A DNA stretch of 11,230 nucleotides, from NCBI GenBank assembly GCA_027364495.1, contig DAHXPE010000217.1:1-11230 (forward strand). The letters run 5' to 3'. Source of the stretch: Candidatus Heimdallarchaeota archaeon (GTDB lineage: Archaea > Asgardarchaeota > Heimdallarchaeia > Hodarchaeales > LC-3). Under the pieces are notes generated by a model. The model was not told the DNA's origin and made no database searches. It saw only the letters and a program-made list of their open reading frames with translations. Positions 1 through 5,911 of the stretch are shown piece after piece; the first letter of the stretch is position 1, and every line of letters begins with the position of its first letter. The position numbers were made by a program, and so were the translations under genes.

Positions 1-42
1 GAGAGCATATAATTTATGAAAATGACTAATGATTCCCGACAA
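1..42 (+). repeat. Left arm of a 42-bp perfect inverted repeat
   Basis: Bases 1-42 are the exact reverse complement of 318-359. Pairing breaks at base 43 (A opposite C at 317). Because the arm begins at base 1 of the window, its true length may be greater. It lies within the coding sequence of the partial minus-strand gene. Confidence 0.95.
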
Positions 43-270
43 ATATCTTGCAGTAATTGGAAATGCTTTGAATATATCTAAATGTTTATTAGAATATATG
101 CCTGTTTCTAAAGTAATTATATTATCTGGGCTTTTTGTTTCAATTTTGCCTGCTAAAAGTATGCCAGTCCACTGTCTTTTATTCATTGCTCTTAACAATT
201 GGAAATAAGGTCTATTAAGGTGCATATCTCGAAGTGGGACATAGGGGGCCATAAACATAAATTTTCTCAC
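1..270 (-). CDS. Partial N-terminus of a probable glycosyltransferase, running off the window
   Basis: This minus-strand frame is open for 90 codons from a GTG at 270-268 to base 1, where it leaves the window. ATG alternatives lie at 258 and 252, and an in-frame stop at 312-310 limits extension. The N-terminus (R-K-F-M-F-M-A-P-Y-V-P, then L-N-R-P-Y-F-Q-L-L) has the short beta strand, loop and helix with a conserved-looking Arg-Pro-Tyr typical of the N-terminal Rossmann half of GT-B glycosyltransferases. The catalytic half is outside the window, so the family is inferred from pattern and context: it sits 70 nt downstream of another glycosyltransferase on the same strand. The last 14 codons lie inside a 42-bp inverted repeat, so they could be an assembly artefact. 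The coding frame itself looks real; the function is uncertain. Confidence 0.5.
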   Translation of the reverse strand, partial: MRKFMFMAPYVPLRDMHLNRPYFQLLRAMNKRQWTGILLAGKIETKSPDNIITLETGIYSNKHLDIFKAFPITARYLSGIISHFHKLYAL

Positions 271-317
271 AGTCTCTAAAAAACTTATTAAGATAAAAAT
301 CTTTGCATATTATTTTC

Positions 318-359
318 TTGTCGGGAATCATTAGTCATTTTCATAAATTATATGCTCTC
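318..359 (-). repeat. Right arm of the 42-bp perfect inverted repeat
   Basis: Bases 318-359 are the reverse complement of 1-42, with a 275-bp spacer between the arms. This arm covers the last five codons and the TGA stop of the minus-strand glycosyltransferase (stop at 343-341) plus 23 bp of spacer beyond it. Confidence 0.95.
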
Positions 360-1474
360 TTGTGAACATCAACATATTTTGCTCTTGCTTTATCGTCGGA
401 TGAAATAATATTTGATCTAATCAAAGAACGTTCGGAGAATTCACGATTTGCATCCTCATCAAGCTTTAATGCAATATCCTCAATATAAGCTATAGGGTCA
501 TTTTTTTCTCTAATCAGTGGTCCATTTGAACTTCCTAATATTTCAACTGAAGTGGGGATTGAACTAGATACTATTGGAAGGCCAGAAGATATTGCTTCCA
601 AGAGGGGAATACCAAATCCTTCATTAGAAGATGTGTGCAGGTATAAATCTGCAGCGTTAAAGTAAAGTGGATAGTTTTTTTCATTTACGTTATTGACATT
701 CATAATTTTATGATTCTTAATAGGATATCCAACTTTAACAATCAATACATCCTTTGGAAGTTTGTTAGATATCGAATCTATGACCTTCAAATTTTTATTG
801 CCACCACCACCTGATACGTTTAATATTATTTTTTTATCTAAAGGGAGAGAAAGAATTTTCCTTGCATACTCTTTATTTCTCCAATGAAAAATAGACTTAT
901 CAACTGTAGTGTATATTACGGTTGAGTTTATCCCTATCGATCTTAAAATTTGATCATGGGCAGTCTCAGAGACTGATATAACTTCTTTTGCAAAACGTGC
1001 ATACCTTTTTACTTGAATTTCTCCAATATCGTAACTAATTTCTTTAAATTTTTCAGTGAAAGAAGGCGCTCTCAGAATATTTCTAAAAACGTAATAATAT
1101 TCATGTAAAGTTATAACCATATTTTGTGAAATTGTAGTAAGTCTATAATCAGATCCCATTAAGTGTAAATTTTTATTATCTAAAATTTTATTTTTTTTAA
1201 TATGTCTTATGTTTTTAAATTTAACTACAGGAATATTAAAAATGTTCCCAGTTTGATATTGAGCTACTTTTGTAGACCCATCAAGATGGTTGCCTGAATA
1301 ATTTAATGAAAGAACTTTAATGTTTGGGAAAACAGGTTTAAGTATTCTAATCATTTCAAAGGTTCTTCGACCTAAACCACTATTGTTACCTTGGTCAGTT
1401 ATCACTATTAATTCGTCTTCATAAATTTCCATTGAGGTTTTATGACTTAAAGAATAATAATTATTTCTACTCAT
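341..1474 (-). CDS. GT-B fold glycosyltransferase (GT4-like, Glycos_transf_1 domain)
   Basis: The 377-residue product is a typical length for a retaining GT4-type glycosyltransferase, which moves a sugar from a nucleotide-sugar donor to a glycan or lipid acceptor, usually at the cytoplasmic face of the membrane. The N-terminal acceptor half shows a Gly-rich segment near residues 29-36 (N-N-S-G-L-G-R-R) and H-E at 124-125. The donor half starts near residue 216 with a beta strand and S-G-G-G-G-N-K-N-L (221-229). It contains an intact EX7E motif, E-G-F-G-I-P-L-L-E, at residues 285-293, followed by a G-L-P turn. I see no Shine-Dalgarno before the first ATG. Met15 (codon 1432-1430) begins a more family-like N-terminus and has an AT-rich stretch about 29 nt upstream, so it may be the real leaderless start. 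The stop and last five codons lie in an inverted repeat. Donor and acceptor cannot be told from sequence alone. Confidence 0.9.
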   Translation of the reverse strand: MSRNNYYSLSHKTSMEIYEDELIVITDQGNNSGLGRRTFEMIRILKPVFPNIKVLSLNYSGNHLDGSTKVAQYQTGNIFNIPVVKFKNIRHIKKNKILDNKNLHLMGSDYRLTTISQNMVITLHEYYYVFRNILRAPSFTEKFKEISYDIGEIQVKRYARFAKEVISVSETAHDQILRSIGINSTVIYTTVDKSIFHWRNKEYARKILSLPLDKKIILNVSGGGGNKNLKVIDSISNKLPKDVLIVKVGYPIKNHKIMNVNNVNEKNYPLYFNAADLYLHTSSNEGFGIPLLEAISSGLPIVSSSIPTSVEILGSSNGPLIREKNDPIAYIEDIALKLDEDANREFSERSLIRSNIISSDDKARAKYVDVHKRAYNL

Positions 1475-1993
1475 ATGGCATTAAGAAAGTAGTTCAAATG
1501 ATCCCTCTTGAGTTATGACAAAACAATCTCTTCTTAAAGGAAACTCCTTTTTGGCAGTTTATCACTTCACTTGAATATAACTAGGCACTTTCACTTCTAT
1601 AAATTTAATTATTGTTTTTATTGAGAAATCTGCGAGTTCTTTTTTTCTTCCTGTTCATTTGGCTCCTTAACGTTTTATTTAGGATTTTTTCAAGTTATAA
1701 ATAGAAAAATGAAGTATCTTTAAAATACAGTAGAGGAATAATCACATAATTGTAATGGTTTTTTTCTCACTCACCTGGTGCATATTTTATTCAATCTGAG
1801 AAGTTTCTAAAATTATGTCAAGCATTAGAGTGATAGGAATGTTAAAATATTTAATTTTACTTGCATTTTGGTAGATATTATAGATCACACAGTTATTTTA
1901 ATAATGAAGATCTTTGTTACTCGTGGATCGCTTTAAGCGAAGGTTGTCTTAATTGAAATATGGTGTCTTATGGTTGTCTATGATCCTCTTTTG

Positions 1994-2002
1994 TTTAAAA
2001 AC
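1994..2002 (+). promoter_or_regulatory. Possible TATA-type box for the 2056 glycosyltransferase
   Basis: TTTAAAAAC at 1994-2002 resembles an archaeal TATA box. It lies far enough upstream of the Shine-Dalgarno at 2045 for a short-leader transcript starting near 2022. Other AT-rich runs between 2006 and 2028 could serve equally well, so the exact site is weakly supported. Confidence 0.25.
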
Positions 2003-2044
2003 CCATTTTTAAATTTTTTAAATTATATTCCAATATTTGTAAAA

Positions 2045-2050
2045 GGAGAG
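2045..2050 (+). promoter_or_regulatory. Ribosome binding site of the 2056 glycosyltransferase
   Basis: GGAGAG lies 5 nt before the ATG at 2056. It fixes that start and implies a leadered transcript, unlike the leaderless-looking aminotransferase and membrane-protein genes of this window. Confidence 0.55.
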
Positions 2051-2055
2051 CAATT

Positions 2056-3171
2056 ATGACAAAAAAAAATTTTTCCGTCACCGTTATAGGATTCCCATAT
2101 ACGAATAAGGACAATTCTGGAAGGGGAATAGATCGATATCTTTATTGTCTCATCAACAACCTCCAAAAAAATGGAGTGAATTTTCAACTTTTAGATGAAG
2201 GAATAGTGAAAGGAAATATTTTTCAGTTGGTTCATTCAACTATCCATATACTGGTGAAATTATTAAAATCAAAAAGTTCCTTGTATCATGCTGTCGATCC
2301 GATAGGTGCAATATTAGCATTATTTTTGTTGAAAAGGCCACTTATAACGACAATTCACGACACCATACCGTTGTCATCAAATTCTAAATTAATTGGAAAA
2401 TTTAGATTTCCATTTTTGAAAATCCTAATGATGGTTAGTTTACGACTCAGCGACAAAATAATCGTTCCTTTTGATATAACAAAAAATGAATTATCAAATA
2501 GATATGGCGTTATTCCTGATAAAATTACTAAAGTAAATTATGGAATTGACCTACCTTTGTTGACAGAAAGTAAAGAAAAGATCGTGGCAAGGAAAGGTGA
2601 AGAAATATTTAGAATTTTATTCATTGGTAGTAGTAATCCAATAGCGAGAGGGTTAGATGTAGTTATAAAGGTATATGAAAAAATTTCCATCAGTAATCAT
2701 AAATTTTCTCTTACTATTATTGGAAATCTAACTGAAGTGAATAATTACATATCAAAGCATCCTCAACTTAATGGGGATTCTAATATTGAGATTTTTGATT
2801 TTATTCCCGAACAAGGTATTTATTCCTTTATGAAAACTTTTGATGTATTTTTATACCCTTCATCCTTGGGTTTTAGTTATCTCGCAATCCAAGCTATGTA
2901 CATGGGATTACCTACGATAGTGGCTGATGCTAGAGACATGTTTGAGTATATTAAGGATGGTGGCTTGATATGCCAAAAAGACTCAATTAACTGTTATGTT
3001 GACTCTATAACAAGAATTATTGAAGATCAAGAATTTAGATATAATTTAATAAAACGAGGTCATGGAAAATCGATGCAGTTTTCAGGTAACAAAATGGCTC
3101 TTGACACAATAAAAGTCTACAAAGAAATTATAAATGACAGATCAATTTTAAAGTCTCACACATTACGCTAG
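2056..3171 (+). CDS. GT-B glycosyltransferase with degenerate EX7E motif
   Basis: The 371-residue product has the layout of a GT4-like glycosyltransferase. The N-terminal half opens with a beta strand (S-V-T-V-I-G-F-P-Y, residues 7-15) and S-G-R-G-I-D-R-Y (21-28), the usual acceptor-side Gly/Arg loop, and has H-D at 101-102. The donor half begins around residue 185 (R-I-L-F-I-G-S-S-N-P, 186-195). The segment normally reading E-G-F-G-x-P-x-x-E reads L-G-F-S-Y-L-A-I-Q at 271-279, so both glutamates are replaced (Leu271, Gln279). The fold and the following M-G-L-P-T-I-V-A turn are kept. In GT4 enzymes these glutamates contact the donor and the second is often important for activity, so this may be a divergent, partner-dependent or inactive enzyme. 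The ATG has a good upstream GGAGAG. It lies alone, with an insertion sequence about 240 bp downstream. Confidence 0.87.
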   Translation: MTKKNFSVTVIGFPYTNKDNSGRGIDRYLYCLINNLQKNGVNFQLLDEGIVKGNIFQLVHSTIHILVKLLKSKSSLYHAVDPIGAILALFLLKRPLITTIHDTIPLSSNSKLIGKFRFPFLKILMMVSLRLSDKIIVPFDITKNELSNRYGVIPDKITKVNYGIDLPLLTESKEKIVARKGEEIFRILFIGSSNPIARGLDVVIKVYEKISISNHKFSLTIIGNLTEVNNYISKHPQLNGDSNIEIFDFIPEQGIYSFMKTFDVFLYPSSLGFSYLAIQAMYMGLPTIVADARDMFEYIKDGGLICQKDSINCYVDSITRIIEDQEFRYNLIKRGHGKSMQFSGNKMALDTIKVYKEIINDRSILKSHTLR

Positions 3172-3412
3172 AAATGTGAAACATTGACACATAAGTCCTT
3201 TTATGATCAATTTTGCTATTTCCCCTTATCTATTCTATAAACCAATGATAAGATAAATTCAAACTATCTCACAAAATTAATCATTGCTGGAAATGAAAAA
3301 ATCGATCAGATTGATTAGGGAAACATAGAAGTTCAGTTTCACGAGAACGTTCTTTGATTGTTCACCCGATACTTTAAGAAATCAGTTCAAGTTAATGGCA
3401 ATTACTATTTTT
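3172..3412. other. Gene-free spacer between the glycosyltransferase and the insertion sequence
   Basis: I see no supported coding sequence in these 241 bp. The base composition is AT-rich like the flanking glycan genes and unlike the following insertion sequence. A weak six-base stem (CACATT at 3159-3164 with AATGTG at 3173-3178) overlaps the upstream stop codon but is not followed by a T-run. Confidence 0.5.
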
Positions 3413-3430
3413 GGATCTCTTGAACTCTTT

Positions 3431-3450
3431 GGGGTAAATTATAAACCCTC
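3431..3450 (+). repeat. Left terminal inverted repeat core of the insertion sequence
   Basis: The 20 bases match the right-end core (4606-4624, reverse complement) apart from a one-base difference in the G-run, one substitution (A for C) and a short gap or mismatch near TTATAA/TTAAG. ISL3-family ends commonly start with G-rich sequence, which fits. Confidence 0.5.
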
Positions 3451-3465
3451 ATTCATTTACAATCT

Positions 3466-4634
3466 ATGAATTCGGAAGAATTGTTCAGGAGACTCCTAGG
3501 GCTTGAAGAACCTTGGATTATCAAAGAAATTAAATTCGACCACCAGGAAAAGAGGGCGGATATCTTCATAAATTTCCAAGGGGATCAAGATTCCCATGCC
3601 CGGTGTGTGGACAGCCCTATTCTGTCCACGACACCGAGGAACGCACATGGAGACACCCGAACGTATTCCAGTATCCCACATACGTGCATGCAAGGGAACC
3701 CAGAATAAAATGTGATCTGCATGGAAGAAAACTGTTGCCCTTCCATGGGCACGAAAAGGATCAGGATTCTCCCTTCATTTTGAGGCCATGATCGTGGAAA
3801 TGGGCAGGGAGATGCCTGTATCAGCAGTCTCCAGGATCGTGGGAATCCATGAGGATTCTGTGTGAGAATACTCAGGCATTATGTGGAAGAGGCAAGGAAG
3901 GATCTAGATCTTTCCGATCTCAACATCCTTGGAATAGATGAATTCTCCGTGGAGAAACATCATGTCTATGTCACACTCTTTTACGACACGAAGAACAGCA
4001 GGGTCATACACATCGAGGAGGGAAAGAAATCCAATGTGTTTGGAAAATTCATCATGAAGCACCCTTCCCTTGATTCAAGGAACATCGAACACATCACCAT
4101 GGACATGTATCCTTCATACATATCCGGAGCAAAGGAATATTTCCCTGATTCCTCAATCGTTTTTGATCACTTCCATGTGATCAAGATGATGAATGATGCA
4201 CTGGACAGGATCAGGAGGAGAGAGGCAAAGAGCAATGAGATACTGAAACACACAAGGTATGACTGGCTCAAGAACTTTGATGATCTGACGGAAAGGGAAA
4301 GGGATCGGCTCATGTCCGTGAAATCCCTGGATCTCCAGACTTCACATGCATACCACTTCAAGATCGCACTCCAGAGGCTGTGGCAGGTGAATGTATCCAT
4401 TGCTGAATCATACCTGAGGAAATGGATATCATGGGCATCCAGGTCAAGGATGCCCGATGTCATCAAGCTCGGAAAGGCCATAAGATCAGGAATAAATTCA
4501 GCTGTGGTGGAAGGGTTGAACAACAAGATCCGTACAGCATTCAAGCGTTCCTATGGCTTCAAGGCACAGGAATACACAGGGACACAATCATATATCTGGT
4601 GGCAGGAGGGCTTAAGTTACCCCCGAAATGTTAG
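3466..4634 (+). pseudogene. ISL3-family DDE transposase, broken by four frameshifts
   Basis: Joining four frame changes gives a complete ISL3 transposase. The start (E-E-L-F-R-R-L-L-G-L) matches the family N-terminus. A zinc-finger region follows, with C-P-V-C-G at 3597-3611 and C-D-L-H at 3711-3722, then the P-W-A motif at 3743-3751, an HTH-like segment at about 3782-3880 and the DDE catalytic core. The catalytic residues appear to be Asp at 3937-3939 (G-I-D-E-F), Asp at 4102-4104 (T-M-D-M-Y) and Glu at 4510-4512 (V-V-E-G-L-N-N). Frame breaks lie at about 3573-3577 (INF|PRG), 3728-3731 (A-run), 3863-3865 (SV|WRIL, one G missing) and 4573-4582 (EY|RDTIIY). Each acts like one lost base; the last could be a two-base gain. 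The longest intact piece, 3862 to 4659, contains all three catalytic residues, but its last 28 or so codons are in the wrong frame. The likely original C-terminus is R-D-T-I-I-Y-L-V-A-G-G-L-K-L-P-P-K-C, stopping at 4634 within the right end. Confidence 0.88.
4606..4624 (-). repeat. Right terminal inverted repeat core of the insertion sequence
   Basis: The reverse complement begins GGGGGTAACTTAAG and pairs with the left core at 3431-3450. It overlaps the last codons of the reconstructed transposase frame (L-K-L-P-P). Confidence 0.5.
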
Positions 4635-4654
4635 AGAGATCTACAAATATTATG

Positions 4655-4686
4655 GTTAATAGGGAAGGAGTTAATAGGAATCCTAT
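4655..4686 (+). repeat. Short direct repeats and palindrome upstream of the aminotransferase operon
   Basis: GTTAATAGG occurs at 4655-4663 and again at 4670-4678 with a 15-bp period. The second copy runs into the near-palindrome ATAGGA-A-TCCTAT (4674-4686). It lies between the insertion-sequence end and the operon promoter and could be a regulator site, but it may be chance in AT-rich DNA. Confidence 0.35.
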
Positions 4687-4750
4687 ATTAATTATTTCAG
4701 AGTTGTAATATTAACTCAAAAAAGTGGGAAGAAATCTATAAACAAAACAA

Positions 4751-4763
4751 TTATATTAATAAA
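4751..4763 (+). promoter_or_regulatory. TATA-type promoter of the sugar operon
   Basis: TTATATTAATAAA is centred about 25 nt upstream of the ATG at 4781, which has no Shine-Dalgarno. This is the spacing expected for an archaeal leaderless transcript starting at or next to the start codon. It would drive the aminotransferase, gmd and methyltransferase genes together. Confidence 0.5.
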
Positions 4764-4780
4764 CAATATGGGTCGTTCAA

Positions 4781-5911
4781 ATGAATGAACGAAGGTCTAT
4801 CCCGGTAAGTTCCCCTTCTATCGATTCTAATGATATTGATGCTGTTACAAATTGTTTAAAATCTGGTTGGATCAGTTCAATGGGAAAATTTGTCGAGGAT
4901 TTTCAGGATGGTTTTGCTAAATACGTGGAAAGTTCATATGGAGTGGCAACAAACAGTGGAACTACCGCTCTTCATCTTGCACTTGCTTCACTTGATTTGA
5001 AAAAGGGAGATGAGATAATTATGCCAACGTTTACCATGATAGCATCTATAAATGCTGCTGAATATCTGGGATTAAATGCAAAATTAATAGATGCAGATAA
5101 AATTACATGGAATATGAATTTAGAATCAATTGAGTCCAACATAACGGATAAAACTAAAGCTATAATGCCTGTCCACATATATGGTCATCCAGAAAACATG
5201 GAAATAATTAATAAAATTGCATCAGATCATGATTTGTGGGTTGTGGAAGATGCAGCTGAAGCTCATGGAGCAGAAGCCTTTGGAAAAAAAGCAGGAAGTT
5301 TTGGAGACATTGCTTCTTTTAGTTTTTATGCGAATAAGATAATTACCACTGGAGAGGGAGGAATGTCAGTTACAAAAGATTCTAATTTGGCAGAAAGAAT
5401 GGCATGGTTGAGAGCACATGCTTTTGGTAAAGGAGGAAAACATTTTTGGCATGAGGAGTTGGGATATGGTTATCGTATGTCCGCATTGCAAGCAGCACTT
5501 GGGTTTTCGCAATTAAAGCGAATAAATTCCTTGGTTGAAAAAAGAAGGCATTTTGCAAAAATCTACAATGAAGGGTTGAAAAATCTTGAAGATAATGATC
5601 TTATAGTACTTCCTCCTGAAAAACCTTGGGCGAAAAATGTATATTGGATGTATTCTATCTTGGTTAAAAATGGACTTAGAAATAAACTTATGAATTTTCT
5701 TGCTTCGAAAGGGATAGAGACTAGAACATTTTTCTACCCAATTCATAGGCAACCATACTATATTCATAGATATAAAGGACTTTTTTTTCCAAACGCAGAT
5801 TTAATATCAAATGAAGGAATGAATTTACCATCTGGAAATAGCATGACAGATGACGAAGTACGGTTTGTGATAGATCAAATTGTCACATTTTTTCGCTCTG
5901 AGGTGAGTTAA
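4781..5911 (+). CDS. per: DegT/DnrJ/EryC1 PLP aminotransferase, probable GDP-perosamine synthase
   Basis: The 376-residue protein is a full-length sugar aminotransferase of PLP fold type I. It shows S-G-T-T-A-L-H-L-A-L (59-68) for phosphate binding, V-V-E-D-A-A-E-A-H-G-A-E (154-165) with Asp157 to contact the pyridine nitrogen, and N-K-I-I-T-T-G-E-G-G-M (185-195), where Lys186 should form the Schiff base. The N-terminal I-P-V-S-S-P-S and the conserved G-W-I-S-S-M-G-K segment fit enzymes that aminate C4 of 4-keto-6-deoxy sugars. With GDP-mannose 4,6-dehydratase directly downstream, the likely reaction is GDP-4-keto-6-deoxy-D-mannose plus glutamate to GDP-perosamine. The sugar specificity is inferred from motif similarity and gene order; another 4-amino-4,6-dideoxy sugar is possible. 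The gene seems leaderless. Its end carries the Shine-Dalgarno of gmd, and its TAA lies in the gmd frame. Confidence 0.88.
   Translation: MNERRSIPVSSPSIDSNDIDAVTNCLKSGWISSMGKFVEDFQDGFAKYVESSYGVATNSGTTALHLALASLDLKKGDEIIMPTFTMIASINAAEYLGLNAKLIDADKITWNMNLESIESNITDKTKAIMPVHIYGHPENMEIINKIASDHDLWVVEDAAEAHGAEAFGKKAGSFGDIASFSFYANKIITTGEGGMSVTKDSNLAERMAWLRAHAFGKGGKHFWHEELGYGYRMSALQAALGFSQLKRINSLVEKRRHFAKIYNEGLKNLEDNDLIVLPPEKPWAKNVYWMYSILVKNGLRNKLMNFLASKGIETRTFFYPIHRQPYYIHRYKGLFFPNADLISNEGMNLPSGNSMTDDEVRFVIDQIVTFFRSEVS
5900..5906 (+). promoter_or_regulatory. Shine-Dalgarno for gmd, pointing to a GCG codon at 5912
   Basis: GAGGTGA is a strong complement to the 3' end of 16S rRNA. It ends 5 nt before codon 5912 (GCG), the place where the conserved Gmd N-terminus should begin, but 20 nt before TTG 5927, the first usable start codon. 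The spacing suggests an original GTG or ATG at 5912. Confidence 0.6.

Larger units (their letters stand above)
1475..2055. other. Divergent intergenic spacer, no gene seen
   Basis: This 581-bp AT-rich stretch separates two divergent glycosyltransferase genes and has frequent stops in the frames I read. It holds a TATA-like TTATAAATA at 1695-1703 with no convincing gene behind it. A small hairpin (five-base arms, loop TTA) lies at 1928-1940. The promoters of both flanking genes should be here. Confidence 0.6.
3413..4641 (+). mobile_element. Degenerate ISL3-family insertion sequence
   Basis: The element carries a single broken ISL3-type transposase, between imperfect terminal inverted repeats. 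The best repeat core is 3431-3450 (GGGGTAAATTATAAACCCTC) against the reverse complement of 4606-4624 (GGGGGTAACTTAAGCCCTC). Outside that, 3413-3430 and 4625-4641 also resemble each other in reverse complement, sharing GATCTCT, AAC and TT, so the ends could be either at the G-run or at GATCT. No convincing target duplication is visible. The internal sequence is visibly richer in G and C than its neighbours and prefers ATC, GAG and AGG codons, which supports separate origin. With a broken transposase the element should not move by itself. Confidence 0.75.

Noticed and set aside
1904..1936. Ten-codon frame M-K-I-F-V-T-R-G-S-L that resembles the start of a sugar epimerase
   Set aside because: Only about ten residues match before a stop, and no continuation was seen in neighbouring frames, so chance is likely.
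3159..3178. Six-base stem overlapping the stop of the 2056 glycosyltransferase as a terminator
   Set aside because: The stem is short, the loop is eight bases and no T-run follows.
3345..3359. 15-base match in reverse complement to 419-433 inside the minus-strand glycosyltransferase
   Set aside because: A single 15-mer match is not very unlikely in 11 kb of AT-rich sequence, and the flanks do not align, so it does not support a glycosyltransferase relic.
3496..3693. Minus-strand open frame across the transposase start
   Set aside because: It is opposite the reconstructed ISL3 zinc-finger region, shows no family features and is a shadow of the real coding strand.
4167..4544. Minus-strand 125-codon open frame
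   Set aside because: It lies wholly antisense to the DDE core of the transposase and has low-complexity Ser/Leu content typical of shadow frames.
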